The notes under the pieces were generated by a model, which was given only the letters and a program-made list of their open reading frames with translations, made no database searches and was not told the DNA's origin. Shown here one piece after another: positions 18,494 through 27,727 of a DNA stretch of 64,000 bases. The stretch's first letter is position 1; every line of letters starts with the position of its first letter. Position numbers and translations under genes: made by a program. Source of the DNA: Vallitaleaceae bacterium 9-2 (lineage in GTDB: Bacteria > Bacillota > Clostridia > Lachnospirales > Vallitaleaceae); contig CP121691.1 of the NCBI GenBank assembly GCA_038396585.1, positions 3,596,001-3,660,000 of the forward strand. Reading direction: 5' to 3'.

Positions 18494-18524
18494 TGTAATA
18501 TCCTTTATATGGTATCCTTAGATG

Positions 18525-19517
18525 TTATTGATGTTTAAGCTTCACCGGTTGATGCTTTTCTAACGATCGATTCGCCGCCAAAGTCAGTTCAAGGGTTTTT
18601 AATCCATCATTATAATCCGACTTAATCAAACTTGCATCTTTATCTACAATCGCTTGAATAAACGCTTGTGCTGATTGAAAATGCATGTCTTTAATAAATC
18701 TACGGCATGCACTTTGCTTGGTTTGGGTATATGTAATATCTTGTTGCCAACGATAATTAATCACCTCGTCCGCACAAATGATTTGAAATCCCACACCGTT
18801 ATAATTCATAATATCTGCAACATAGCATGCTGTGAGGATGGTTGCTACTTTTCCAGAAGCAAATGTCAGCGTCGTCGCTGATGCATCTTCAAGATCATAA
18901 TCCTCTACATCCGTTATTAAACCTTTAACAGCAGTACTATATACCGTCTCAACTTCACCAAATAAATAGCGTAACATGTCAAATATGTGTGTGCTTTGCT
19001 CGACAATCTGACCTCCGGACATCTTTTTTTGCCGCCACCAATGTACCTGAGGCATTCCACCAATCCATTGTCCTTGTATTAATCCCACATTCTTTATCTG
19101 TAGATGTTTTTTTAGAAAATCAACTTCGGGATTATACCGCTCTTGATAGCCTACACTGTTGATAATTTGGGACTCTTGAATAATACGCGCTGTTTCTTTG
19201 GCACGTTCATAAGATACATCTATAGGTTTTTCTACATAAATATGAATGCCATAGGCAGCCGCTAGACGTTCTGCATCTTCGTGACGATTCGGCGGAATGC
19301 AGATAAATACACCATCGATTTCTTTTTCTTGCTCATACATAGCTTGATGGTGGCTATATAGTCTTGCTGTAGGCACACGCTTTCCTATAGTTTCTAGCTT
19401 TTCTGGATTACTTCCGGAAAAAGCAATAACATCAACATGCTCCATTTTAAGTAAATTATCTAAATGAAAATTCGCAAACCATCCACACCCTATAATTCCA
19501 ATCTTAATCTTATCCAC
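18525..19517 (-). CDS. Gfo/Idh/MocA family oxidoreductase
   Basis: The predicted protein has about 330 residues. I place the start at the GTG at 19517, because GAGGAGGAG lies immediately upstream and the sequence then begins directly with the Rossmann strand (KIKIGIIGCGWFANFHL); the longer ATG start at 19541 would translate the ribosome binding site itself. GVFICIPPNRH, the catalytic-lysine motif VEKPID, and GGGQIVE-like SGGQIVEQSTHIFDMLRYLFG are family hallmarks. These NAD(P)-dependent enzymes oxidise or reduce sugars, inositols or their derivatives. The substrate cannot be deduced. Confidence 0.88.
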   Translation of the reverse strand: MDKIKIGIIGCGWFANFHLDNLLKMEHVDVIAFSGSNPEKLETIGKRVPTARLYSHHQAMYEQEKEIDGVFICIPPNRHEDAERLAAAYGIHIYVEKPIDVSYERAKETARIIQESQIINSVGYQERYNPEVDFLKKHLQIKNVGLIQGQWIGGMPQVHWWRQKKMSGGQIVEQSTHIFDMLRYLFGEVETVYSTAVKGLITDVEDYDLEDASATTLTFASGKVATILTACYVADIMNYNGVGFQIICADEVINYRWQQDITYTQTKQSACRRFIKDMHFQSAQAFIQAIVDKDASLIKSDYNDGLKTLELTLAANRSLEKHQPVKLKHQ

Positions 19518-19606
19518 ATGCTCCTCCTCTGTTATACCCACTTAGGATTATATTTTGCTCCTTATTTGTTTATTATAGCATATTTTTTTATTGTAGAAAA
19601 ACATAA

Positions 19607-19654
19607 AGAGGCTACTCTATCCATGGATTATTAACCCATGATAGAATAACCTCT
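19607..19654 (-). terminator. Terminator of the ahpC-ahpF operon
   Basis: A long, slightly imperfect hairpin (AGAGG/CCTCT, TCTAT/ATAGA, CATGG/CCATG) lies 13 bases past the ahpF stop. On the minus strand it is followed by TTTATGTTTTT. Confidence 0.75.
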
Positions 19655-19667
19655 AATGATTTTTTTG

Positions 19668-21200
19668 CTAATGACGCAAGAGATAGTCAAAAGCACTTAG
19701 GGCTGCTGTTGCACCCGATCCCATAGAAATAACAATCTGCTTATATGGGCTGTTGGTACAGTCTCCTGCTGCAAACACACCTTCCATCGATGTTGCTCCG
19801 TGGGCATCAACAACGATTTCACCAAATCGGTTTCTCTCTATGTTCTCACCTAACCATTCCGTGTTGGGTACAAGACCAATCTGAACAAACACACCGTCTA
19901 AATCTACATTGGCGACCTGTTTTGTCTCCCGATCCATATATTCAATCCCAGTAACTTTTTGATCTCCTGTGATTTTTTTCGTCTCAACATTTTTAAGGAC
20001 AGTGACATTGGGCAAACTGTATAACCGCTCTTGCAAAACACGATCTGCTTTTAATTCCGGTAAAAATTCCAATACCGTCACCTGTTTTACAATTCCTGCC
20101 AAATCAATGGCTGCCTCAATCCCGGAGTTTCCTCCACCAATCACTGCCACATCCTTACCTTCAAAGAAAGGTCCATCACAGTGCGGACAATAAGCTACAC
20201 CCTTATTTTTAAACTCTTGCTCACCTGGGACATTGATGTTGCGCCATCGGGCGCCAGTGGCAATAATCACAGTCTTTGCCTTTGCAATCGTTCCATCTTC
20301 TAGCGTTACCTCTACAAAATCTTCTCGGCGTAACTGGGTCACTTTTTGCCTTAGGATAACATCAATATTTTTGTAGTGTCCAATGTGGTCATTAAGATGC
20401 CCGGCGAGCTTTGGCCCTTCTGTATATGGAACCGAAATCAAGTTTTCAATCCCTAAAGTGTCAAGAACTTGTCCCCCAATGCGTTCAGCCAATAAAGCAA
20501 CACGAATTCCTTTTCTTGCTGCATAGATTGCCGAACTTACACCTGCAGGACCTCCCCCAATGACAAAGACATCATAAGGCGCATCACTTAACTTTGGTCC
20601 TTCTGTAGCCGTCTCTCCCATAAGCTTTAACAGATCTTCAATGTCCATACGACCACTTTCAAGGAATTCCTTGTTGAGATAAACCGATGGTACTGCCATA
20701 ATATCTTTAGCTTCAACCTCATCCTTAAAAACAGCACCGTCAATCATTGTATGGCGAATTCCAGGATTTAAGACACTCATAATGTTTAACGCCTGAACAA
20801 CATCGGGACAGTTGTGGCAACTTAAACTGACATAGGTCTCGAAACTGTACTCTCCCTTAATCGATTGAATCTTCTCAATCAACGCTTGATCAATTTTTGG
20901 CTTTCGACCACTGACGTGTAAAAGAGCCAATACAAGCGACGTAAATTCATGCCCTAAAGGAATACCGGCAAAGACAATGCCGGTATCTTCCCCTTGACGG
21001 TTCACACTAAAACTCGGTGTGCGTTCAAGCTCTCCCTCTTCAACATGAATTCGAGTTGACATTGTCGCCAGCTCTTCTACAAGTGCAGCCATATCTTTAG
21101 ATACTTGTGATGCATCTAAGCTTTGCCTGATGACAATGTCTTGTTCAAGCATCTCAAGATATTGTTTTAACTGTTGTTTAATCTCTGCATCAAGTAGCAT
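19668..21200 (-). CDS. ahpF: Alkyl hydroperoxide reductase subunit F (NADH:peroxiredoxin reductase)
   Basis: The 510-residue protein has the full AhpF layout. An N-terminal double thioredoxin-fold domain carries the SCHNCPD redox pair Cys128/Cys131. It is followed by an FAD domain with VFVIGGGPAGVSSAIYAA, the thioredoxin-reductase pair Cys338/Cys341 in CPHCDGPFF, the NADH site VAVIGGGNSGIEAA, and a C-terminal GVFAAGDCTNSPYKQ. It passes electrons from NADH through its N-terminal domain to AhpC, which reduces peroxides in the cytoplasm. It lies 12 bases after ahpC, with which it forms a two-gene operon, and is followed by a strong terminator. Confidence 0.97.
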   Translation of the reverse strand: MLLDAEIKQQLKQYLEMLEQDIVIRQSLDASQVSKDMAALVEELATMSTRIHVEEGELERTPSFSVNRQGEDTGIVFAGIPLGHEFTSLVLALLHVSGRKPKIDQALIEKIQSIKGEYSFETYVSLSCHNCPDVVQALNIMSVLNPGIRHTMIDGAVFKDEVEAKDIMAVPSVYLNKEFLESGRMDIEDLLKLMGETATEGPKLSDAPYDVFVIGGGPAGVSSAIYAARKGIRVALLAERIGGQVLDTLGIENLISVPYTEGPKLAGHLNDHIGHYKNIDVILRQKVTQLRREDFVEVTLEDGTIAKAKTVIIATGARWRNINVPGEQEFKNKGVAYCPHCDGPFFEGKDVAVIGGGNSGIEAAIDLAGIVKQVTVLEFLPELKADRVLQERLYSLPNVTVLKNVETKKITGDQKVTGIEYMDRETKQVANVDLDGVFVQIGLVPNTEWLGENIERNRFGEIVVDAHGATSMEGVFAAGDCTNSPYKQIVISMGSGATAALSAFDYLLRH

Positions 21201-21212
21201 ATGAACACCTCT

Positions 21213-21776
21213 TTAAATCTTTCCTACTAAATCAAGTCCTGGTTTAAGCGTTTCTGTTCCTTCCTTCCATTTTGCAGGACACACTTCATTCGGATGCTTA
21301 CGTACATATTGTGCCGCCTTGATTTTATCAAATAAAGCTGATGCATCACGTCCGATATTCCCCGCATTGATTTCAACCGCTTGGATAACTCCGTCTGGGT
21401 CGATAATAAAAGTTCCACGGTCTGCGATACCTTCATCTTCAATAAGCACATCAAAGTTTCTTGAAATCACATGCGATGGATCCCCAATCATTACATACTC
21501 AATTTTTTTGATAGCTTCAGATGTGTCATGCCATGCTTTATGTACAAAGTGTGTGTCTGTTGAAACCGAATATATCTCAACACCCAACTCTTTTAATGCT
21601 GCATAATTATTTTGTAAATCTTCTAACTCTGTTGGGCATACAAACGTAAAGTCTGCAGGATAAAATGCAACGACACTCCATTTTCCTTTAAGGTCTTCTT
21701 CTGTAACCGTTAAAAACTTACCGTTTTGAAATGCTTGTGCTGTAAATGCTTGTACTTCTTTTCCTACTAATGACAT
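21213..21776 (-). CDS. ahpC: Alkyl hydroperoxide reductase subunit C (2-Cys peroxiredoxin)
   Basis: The 187-residue protein is standard AhpC size. The peroxidatic cysteine is Cys47 in [13 protein letters not shown] and the resolving cysteine is Cys166 in [25 protein letters not shown] and [14 protein letters not shown] are conserved. It reduces hydrogen peroxide and organic peroxides, forming an intersubunit disulfide that AhpF re-reduces. It is the first gene of the operon, behind a near-consensus promoter and a Fur-family palindrome (21817-21870), pointing to peroxide- or metal-responsive control. Confidence 0.97.
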   Translation of the reverse strand: MSLVGKEVQAFTAQAFQNGKFLTVTEEDLKGKWSVVAFYPADFTFVCPTELEDLQNNYAALKELGVEIYSVSTDTHFVHKAWHDTSEAIKKIEYVMIGDPSHVISRNFDVLIEDEGIADRGTFIIDPDGVIQAVEINAGNIGRDASALFDKIKAAQYVRKHPNEVCPAKWKEGTETLKPGLDLVGKI

Positions 21777-21816
21777 AATATTTCCTCCTATGTGAATGTG
21801 TGTATTTTTTCCGCAT

Positions 21817-21833
21817 CGGATAATTATTATCCG
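21817..21833. promoter_or_regulatory. Fur/PerR-type operator palindrome upstream of ahpC
   Basis: CGGATAAT-T-ATTATCCG is a perfect 8-1-8 inverted repeat. It matches the 7-1-7 architecture of Fur-family boxes (the PerR and Fur consensus share the core ATAAT-N-ATTAT). It lies just downstream of the -10 element, over the expected transcription start, a position that would block transcription. PerR is the likelier ligand for ahpC, but Fur cannot be excluded. Confidence 0.75.
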
Positions 21834-21842
21834 TTGATACTT

Positions 21843-21870
21843 ATTATAACAATCATTCTCATTATGTCAA
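21843..21870 (-). promoter_or_regulatory. Promoter of ahpC-ahpF
   Basis: On the minus strand TTGACA (21870-21865) and TATAAT (21848-21843) are both perfect consensus hexamers, 16 bases apart. The spacer AATGAGAATGATTG also resembles half of a Fur-family box, so a second, weaker operator may overlap the promoter. Confidence 0.8.
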
Positions 21871-21991
21871 GGGATATTTGCAATTTTCTTGTTTTTTCTT
21901 CATCCTTCCGTAATTATCATCATATGTATATGTATGTTATAATAGGTTTATCATGATTACCACTTTATTACAAAATCGAAAGGAGCTAGTT

Positions 21992-22741
21992 ATGGCAGAC
22001 AAACATTTATATATTATCACTGGAACTTCAAAGGGGATTGGTGCGGCGATTGCCAAAGAGCTTGATCAACCTTCACATCATATTATTGGAATATCTCGAA
22101 CGCCAAATCCTGATTTTTCGGATCGCTTTGAACACAAGTATTTTGATCTTGTAGATTATGCTGCTCTTCCAGGCCTTGTCGTTGATATCTTCTTTTCTCT
22201 AGATCAGACTGAATATGCTTCGATTACCCTAATCAATAATGCAGGTATTATTGAGCCCATCAATACCGTCGATCGATGCGAAGCAAATGATTTTTTTGAG
22301 AGCATCACAATCAATCTTTTAGTACCTATGATTTTGTCTTCTGAATTTGCTAAACATCTTCAGGAATATACCGGCGTCAAGCGTATCCTAAACATCTCTT
22401 CTGGGGCGGCTAAAAAACCAATTGAAGGCTGGAGTAGCTATTGCACTTCAAAGACCGGATTGAATATGTTCACCCAATGCTTTGGAAAAGAACAAGCCCA
22501 TGTTGAGGATGGTATTCAAGTTATCTCTATGGCTCCAGGTGTCATTGACACACCTATGCAAGAGACTATCCGAGGCGCATCAAAAGAAGTCTTTCCTGGC
22601 ATCGACCGCTTTCTTGACTTAAAAGAAAACAATGCGCTGACCTCGCCAAGTGACGTTGCCAAACGCATTGTTGATTTTTTAGATAATAAATTTGATGCTT
22701 ATCCTAGCGGAAGTGTTCTTGACATCCGTACAATAGATTAA
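21992..22741 (+). CDS. Short-chain dehydrogenase/reductase (benzil/sepiapterin reductase-like)
   Basis: The protein has 249 residues from the ATG at 21992, which follows AAAGGAG. It shows the NADP-binding TGTSKGIGAAIA, the NNAG motif (LINNAGIIEP), the catalytic Ser in NISSGAAKKP and the YxxxK pair in SSYCTSKTGLN, and MAPGVIDTPM. This set resembles the YueD-type benzil reductase and sepiapterin reductase group of carbonyl reductases. Its physiological substrate is unknown. An in-frame upstream ATG at 21953 lacks a ribosome binding site. The stop overlaps the convergent SLH gene by four bases. Confidence 0.88.
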   Translation: MADKHLYIITGTSKGIGAAIAKELDQPSHHIIGISRTPNPDFSDRFEHKYFDLVDYAALPGLVVDIFFSLDQTEYASITLINNAGIIEPINTVDRCEANDFFESITINLLVPMILSSEFAKHLQEYTGVKRILNISSGAAKKPIEGWSSYCTSKTGLNMFTQCFGKEQAHVEDGIQVISMAPGVIDTPMQETIRGASKEVFPGIDRFLDLKENNALTSPSDVAKRIVDFLDNKFDAYPSGSVLDIRTID

Positions 22742-24795
22742 CGGTCCCGCTTTGCTCTATATAGTCTCAAAATAGTGACGATCGACTGTTCCCTTGTATA
22801 ATAGCTCTGAGGTAAGAATTTATTTTCAGATGCGCCTTGCATAACCCGTGCATCATCATTTGCATATACCACTCCATTAACATAGGTTATCTCTTCCTTA
22901 GCCCATGGCGCAAAATCAGCTCTATCGTCAAATATTTTTACTTCGCCTGTTGGTTCGACGCTCAAGAGCCTAGCCGTTCTAGCAAGAATGACGGCTGCCT
23001 CTTGTCTTGTGAGGGGTCTATTAGGGCTAAATTTATCCTCTCCCGTTCCATGAACGATTCCTAAAGCCGCAACGGCTAGAATATCTGGGTCATTGGTATC
23101 TGTAAATGCAACTTGTTTTCCTGAGTTTTGTCCAAAATGATCTAATAGCGGTTTTAATAAACGACAAAAATCCGCACGCGTTGTTGTATCTCGCCAATCT
23201 CTTTGTTGATCTTTTGGAACCAAACCTTTTTGAATTGCTTCATCAATATCGTTTTTGGCCCATGCATGTGCCTTATATATGTATGGTATTTGGGGTAGTT
23301 CCAAACCGCCATACTTGCCTTGTTTATCTATTCCATAAATCTGAGGCTTATTTTTCACATAGGTATTATCATCAACTTGGGCATTCATAGACTTAAAATC
23401 GAAATTAAAAGATACTCTCTCACTGCTATAAAGTGCCTTGTATCGTCCCTTTGGTATCAATATATTCCCCATTAAATCCGTTACATACGCATCATTTCCA
23501 TCGTTAAATATTACATGTCCACGTTTGTAGTCTGTAGTCCCCGAGGTAGAAATCGTAGCTAAATGGGTACCATCTGCCATTATTCTTAACGTTGCATCCT
23601 TTTCCAAATTATACAAAGACAGACCTTTTTCCGATATATCATTGCTCAAAGAAACGCCGTTGTCATATGGAACGAGTATTTCTCCCCATTTATTAATAAT
23701 CATCACACTACTTACATCGCTATCACTCATCCCTCTGTAAATTCTCACAAAATCATCTTGCTCGTAAGCGAAAGCATAGGCATCTTTAAACGGACCAACG
23801 ATTATCTGTCCTGTTTTAGAAAATCCGGCAAGTAGTTTATCTTGATGATTTTGCAGATAAATAATATCCCCATAAGCCACATTGATTTCATTGTATTTCC
23901 CACTAGAAAATGCAAATCCTCCATCACCATAAAAGAATGAAATTTCTTCTTCTGCTGACCGTTTATGTAATGAATACATTTTATTTTGATGACTTATGGC
24001 ATGATTATATTCTATTGGCTGCAGTAATTTATCTGTTCCATCAATAGATGATGCTCCCCAATACTCATCTTTCTTGACCAAAACAGCACTCTCAAAGACG
24101 ACACTTCCCAGCTCATCGTAATTCATCGCTGTTAAAAGCTTTTTGTCTTTATCTGCAAGACCAACCAAACCCGTCTTTAAGTTAAGCACTTTATAATACG
24201 CGTTATCATATTCATCTATACAAACAAATGTAAGCAGATCACTTACCTCTTTTCCCAATAAGTCAAAAGCATAGTATTTGATCTCACTTCCGTGTCCATT
24301 TTCAGCAATTAAGTAGGATGTATCTGCCGACATCGATAGCCTCTCATACTCTAATGGTACAACCACTTTTCCGGTTTTTAAATCTATCGCTCCGTATTTT
24401 CCGCTAAAGATTCCCGGTGGTCGCCATGTGCCATTGCCCACAATAGCAATATCGTTTTCAACTACCATTAAAAGATCATATGCTCCCTCTATAGCTCTTT
24501 GACCTAGAGTTGTAAACACGGTCCATTGCGCCTCTTCTCCTCGTGGCTCAACTTTAATATATCCGTTTTCTAAAATCTCATTCTCATTCTCCATAGTTTC
24601 AATGTGTTTTCCATCAAGTGTATATACATATCCACGCGTTTCATTAGCAATGTTGACGTACTCTCCTTCAAAATACACTGGCATTTCATCAAAGATAAAC
24701 GGAATAACCGTATTCTCCTTTGCAACATTCATAAAAGACATGGAATGCATAAAGACTATACAAAAAAGTAAAGCCGCATATCGTTTTCCTCTCAT
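22738..24795 (-). CDS. WG-repeat surface protein with C-terminal SLH domains
   Basis: The 685-residue protein begins with a short secretion signal (ALLFCIVFMHSMSFM). Residues about 35-510 contain degenerate WG beta-propeller-like repeats of about 45 residues, for example KYGAIDLKTGKVVVPLEYE, GLADKDKKLLTAMNYDEL and KWGEILVPYDNG. The last 170 residues carry SLH modules (FTDTNDPDILAVAALGIVHG, FSPNRPLTRQEAAVILAR, then FDDRADFAPWAKEEITYVNG), which attach proteins to cell-wall polymers. It is therefore probably a cell-surface protein of unknown binding specificity. A GAGAGGAG site precedes the ATG. It stands alone, not in a sugar operon. Confidence 0.85.
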   Translation of the reverse strand: MRGKRYAALLFCIVFMHSMSFMNVAKENTVIPFIFDEMPVYFEGEYVNIANETRGYVYTLDGKHIETMENENEILENGYIKVEPRGEEAQWTVFTTLGQRAIEGAYDLLMVVENDIAIVGNGTWRPPGIFSGKYGAIDLKTGKVVVPLEYERLSMSADTSYLIAENGHGSEIKYYAFDLLGKEVSDLLTFVCIDEYDNAYYKVLNLKTGLVGLADKDKKLLTAMNYDELGSVVFESAVLVKKDEYWGASSIDGTDKLLQPIEYNHAISHQNKMYSLHKRSAEEEISFFYGDGGFAFSSGKYNEINVAYGDIIYLQNHQDKLLAGFSKTGQIIVGPFKDAYAFAYEQDDFVRIYRGMSDSDVSSVMIINKWGEILVPYDNGVSLSNDISEKGLSLYNLEKDATLRIMADGTHLATISTSGTTDYKRGHVIFNDGNDAYVTDLMGNILIPKGRYKALYSSERVSFNFDFKSMNAQVDDNTYVKNKPQIYGIDKQGKYGGLELPQIPYIYKAHAWAKNDIDEAIQKGLVPKDQQRDWRDTTTRADFCRLLKPLLDHFGQNSGKQVAFTDTNDPDILAVAALGIVHGTGEDKFSPNRPLTRQEAAVILARTARLLSVEPTGEVKIFDDRADFAPWAKEEITYVNGVVYANDDARVMQGASENKFLPQSYYTREQSIVTILRLYRAKRDR

Positions 24796-24943
24796 TTTAT
24801 TCTCCTCTCACATTACCTATAATCTCAATATTTCTCTTTGTTCATAAAATTCTTTTTACCCTTACTTCTTTATCGTGTTTACAATATGCTTAAATTATAG
24901 CATATCCCCAAAGTATATACTATATCATTTCCCACTAGAAATA

Positions 24944-25807
24944 TTAAAACCACGCTTTGTATCCCATTGCATAGAGGTTATCTCTAGAAATTTCCAGACA
25001 TTCATAGGGGTCTTTTCCATATTGATCATCTTGTTCAATGAAGAAATATTGACTACCACTCTTTAAGCCGGCTTCAATAATGGCAGGCATATCAAGCGTC
25101 CCCTCTCCTACTTCTGCAAATTCCACAACGCCGTTAAACGCTTTTTTGAATGTTTCCGAATCGACTTCTTTTGAAAAATCAAGCCCCATCGCACCAATAC
25201 GATAGTCTTTTAGATGTAATAAAGACACGCGTCCGTCAAAGCGATTAATGACGTCTACCGGGTTTAACCCTCCACGCTGAATCCAATGAACGTCGAGTTC
25301 AAATCCAATATATGTTGTATTATTTTTGATAATATCTAGTAATGTCTCTCCATTGTATTTTGTGAATTCGATATGATGATTATGATAGTATAGCTTAATG
25401 TCATGTTCTGCAAGTTTTCTTGCATATTCATCTGCTATTTTTGCAAATTCCACCGATTTTTTGTAATCTCCCATTCTCGTCATGGGAAGCATGCCTATAC
25501 GCAGATAATTGCACTCAAGATTTTTACAATCTTGAACGATTTTTTCAAAGTCTGTACTTAGATATTCTCCTGGCATACCTGGCATCATTGGTTCTACGGC
25601 TGCTGATAATGCAGCTATTTTGATTCCGAAATCTTTAGCTCCTTTTTTCATTTGACTGACATTTTCTTTTGTCATTGGAATCTGAGATATCTCAACACAA
25701 TGATATCCCATTGTATTTAACTGTCTAAAAACTTCATAAATGCCTACTTCAGCTACTTTTTCTTTTAACATCATCATTTGAACGCCGATTAATCCTTTTT
25801 TATCCAT
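24944..25807 (-). CDS. Sugar phosphate isomerase/epimerase (xylose isomerase-like TIM barrel)
   Basis: The 287-residue protein has the AP-endonuclease-2/xylose-isomerase-like fold. Likely metal ligands lie in CVEISQIP, YYHNHHIEF, FELDVHWIQRGG, LLHLKDYR and EVGEGTLDM. Relatives isomerise or epimerise sugars, 3-keto-sugars or inositol derivatives using a divalent metal. It is the last gene of a four-gene run, and its start overlaps the stop of the preceding Gfo/Idh/MocA gene by eight bases. That coupling suggests it acts on the product of that dehydrogenase. Confidence 0.87.
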   Translation of the reverse strand: MDKKGLIGVQMMMLKEKVAEVGIYEVFRQLNTMGYHCVEISQIPMTKENVSQMKKGAKDFGIKIAALSAAVEPMMPGMPGEYLSTDFEKIVQDCKNLECNYLRIGMLPMTRMGDYKKSVEFAKIADEYARKLAEHDIKLYYHNHHIEFTKYNGETLLDIIKNNTTYIGFELDVHWIQRGGLNPVDVINRFDGRVSLLHLKDYRIGAMGLDFSKEVDSETFKKAFNGVVEFAEVGEGTLDMPAIIEAGLKSGSQYFFIEQDDQYGKDPYECLEISRDNLYAMGYKAWF

Positions 25808-26813
25808 TTTTCTCCTCCATCTTGCTTTTTTTTCCTATATGCGATGAACGAATAATTGCATCGATCATCTGCATTGAGACTATTCCTTCACATAAAGGAA
25901 TATAATTTGTATGTTTTTTTTCAAGCACTTCATAAAAGAGGCGTATCAGCTTTTTATGACTTGCTCCATAATAGAATTTAGTACCTTCAACCCGCTCATC
26001 TTCAACAAGAATATGGTCTCCATCTTCATCCCAAAGATAAAGTATATTATCTCGAATAACCAAACGCCCTTTTTCAAGTATTGCTTCAATTTCGACACTG
26101 GCATTATATGGATTTGCATTTGTTGCATAGAACATGCCGCTACATCCATTTTCAAAGGCAATATGTGCGCTAGCTGTATCTTCAACTTCAATATTATAGT
26201 CAAGCATCTGAGAAATATTGCCACGAATGCTCTGTATTTTTCCCACCATCCATTGCATCAAATCTAATGTATGAATACTTTGGTTAATCATGACCCCGCC
26301 TCCGGCATGCTCCATGCATCCCCTCCAAGGTTTTGATGTATAGTATTCATGAGAGCGATGCCATGCAACTATCCCTTTGATTCCTAGAATATTTCCATAC
26401 TTTTTTGTTTCAATAAGTTCCTTCATTTTGATGGATGTATTATTCAATCGATTCTGAAGACAAAGGTTCATCTTTATATCTACGTTGTTTTTTTCCAGAG
26501 CACTCAACGCATATGCCTCATCTAAGTTAATCCCCATTGGTTTTTCAAGAAAAATATGTATCCCCCGTGCAACACATTCCATGGCAATAGGTTGGTGAAG
26601 ATAGTGAGGAAGACATATATGAACACTATCCAGCCGCTCATGATCAAGCATTTTTACATAATCTGTATAAAAGTGTATTGATTGATCATCAAACCACTGA
26701 TTCTTATCATGGTCACATACTGCAATAAGTTGAATGTTTTTCATGGATTTTAAAATCGGAATATGTACTTTTGAAATATCACCTAGGCCAATGACTCCCA
26801 CACGTATCATCAT
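25800..26813 (-). CDS. Gfo/Idh/MocA family oxidoreductase
   Basis: The 337-residue protein begins with a Rossmann motif (IRVGVIGLGDISKVH), has the VHICLPHYLHQPIA and catalytic FLEKPMGINL segments, and the C-terminal domain hallmark GGGVMINQSIHTLDLMQWMVG. AAGGAG lies just upstream, and its first codon directly follows the stop of the isomerase gene at 26814. It is the third gene of the oxidoreductase-isomerase quartet. NAD(P)-dependent oxidation of a sugar or glycoside, commonly at C3, is the usual role of such relatives; the substrate is not known. Confidence 0.88.
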   Translation of the reverse strand: MMIRVGVIGLGDISKVHIPILKSMKNIQLIAVCDHDKNQWFDDQSIHFYTDYVKMLDHERLDSVHICLPHYLHQPIAMECVARGIHIFLEKPMGINLDEAYALSALEKNNVDIKMNLCLQNRLNNTSIKMKELIETKKYGNILGIKGIVAWHRSHEYYTSKPWRGCMEHAGGGVMINQSIHTLDLMQWMVGKIQSIRGNISQMLDYNIEVEDTASAHIAFENGCSGMFYATNANPYNASVEIEAILEKGRLVIRDNILYLWDEDGDHILVEDERVEGTKFYYGASHKKLIRLFYEVLEKKHTNYIPLCEGIVSMQMIDAIIRSSHIGKKSKMEEKNG

Positions 26814-27692
26814 TTATTCTCCTTGTATTTTTTCTAATATGGCACACAGGGCATTATACTGCATCGCAAACCCTTCTTCATTGCTCATCTTTTTATCATC
26901 CTTAATAACGTCTGAAGACGCTTTTAGCTCAAGATCCTTAAGCGAATCAAATAATACCAAATGAGGTTCGAGGGTCAAAAACCCTTTGTACCCATGATGA
27001 ATAAATTCCGCTAACAGCTCTTGAATTTTGCCATCTCCTGTTCCGCACACTACGTTGTCCCCCTCTAAATATAGGGCGTCCTTGATATGAATATATACTA
27101 TATTGTCTTTTAGTATTTCATAACATGTACGGGTATCTTCTTGGCATTGAACAAAGTTAGCAAAATCAAATATACCTTGAAAATACGGTGAGTGTATTCT
27201 ATCAAACAGCGTCTTGCATCTACGCGCTATATCGCCATAGATATCTTTTTCATTTTCATGCAGCAAAACCACATCATATTTTTTTGCAATATTGACAAAG
27301 TCTTGCATTTTATGAATGACGTCGTCTTCATAAGTATCCGGATCTTCGCCCTCGGGTATATAAAAACTAAAAATACGAATATATTGACAATCTAGAATCT
27401 CGCATGCTTGACATAATGTCTCCAGCATTATTTTTTGTTCTGCAAAGCCTTTTTCATCCTGAATATAAATCTTACCTATGGGTGATCCAATGGAAGATAT
27501 CTTGATTCCTCCCGTTATTAACCTAGGTAAAATAGATGTACGAATATCTTCAAGTGTATATTCACTAATGTTTTTTCCATCAACACCTCGAATGGACATA
27601 TAGTCAATACCTAATCGATTCAACTCATGAATTTGCTTTGAAAAATCATTGGAAATCTCATCAGCAAATCCAGATATATGTATATGCTTCAT
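26814..27692 (-). CDS. Sugar phosphate isomerase/epimerase (xylose isomerase-like TIM barrel)
   Basis: The 292-residue TIM-barrel protein has the usual metal-site segments: YMSIRGVDGKNI, VVLLHENEKD, FDFANFVQC, YIHIKDAL, CGTGDGKIQELL and FLTLEPHL. It is a paralogue in fold, but clearly distinct in sequence, of the enzyme at 24944-25807. It sits between two Gfo/Idh/MocA genes, with no spacer to the downstream one. It is likely an isomerase, epimerase or eliminase in the same sugar pathway. Confidence 0.87.
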   Translation of the reverse strand: MKHIHISGFADEISNDFSKQIHELNRLGIDYMSIRGVDGKNISEYTLEDIRTSILPRLITGGIKISSIGSPIGKIYIQDEKGFAEQKIMLETLCQACEILDCQYIRIFSFYIPEGEDPDTYEDDVIHKMQDFVNIAKKYDVVLLHENEKDIYGDIARRCKTLFDRIHSPYFQGIFDFANFVQCQEDTRTCYEILKDNIVYIHIKDALYLEGDNVVCGTGDGKIQELLAEFIHHGYKGFLTLEPHLVLFDSLKDLELKASSDVIKDDKKMSNEEGFAMQYNALCAILEKIQGE

Positions 27693-27727
27693 GGCACAAT
27701 CCTCCTGTTTTTTTGTTTTACATCGAC

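Noticed and set aside
19518-19541. ATG start at 19541 for the Gfo/Idh/MocA gene
   Set aside because: The extra eight codons consist of the GAGGAGGAG ribosome binding site itself; GTG at 19517 begins right at the conserved Rossmann strand.
25911-26267. A 118-codon plus-strand frame rich in Phe and Ile
   Set aside because: It is the antisense shadow of a Gfo/Idh/MocA gene.
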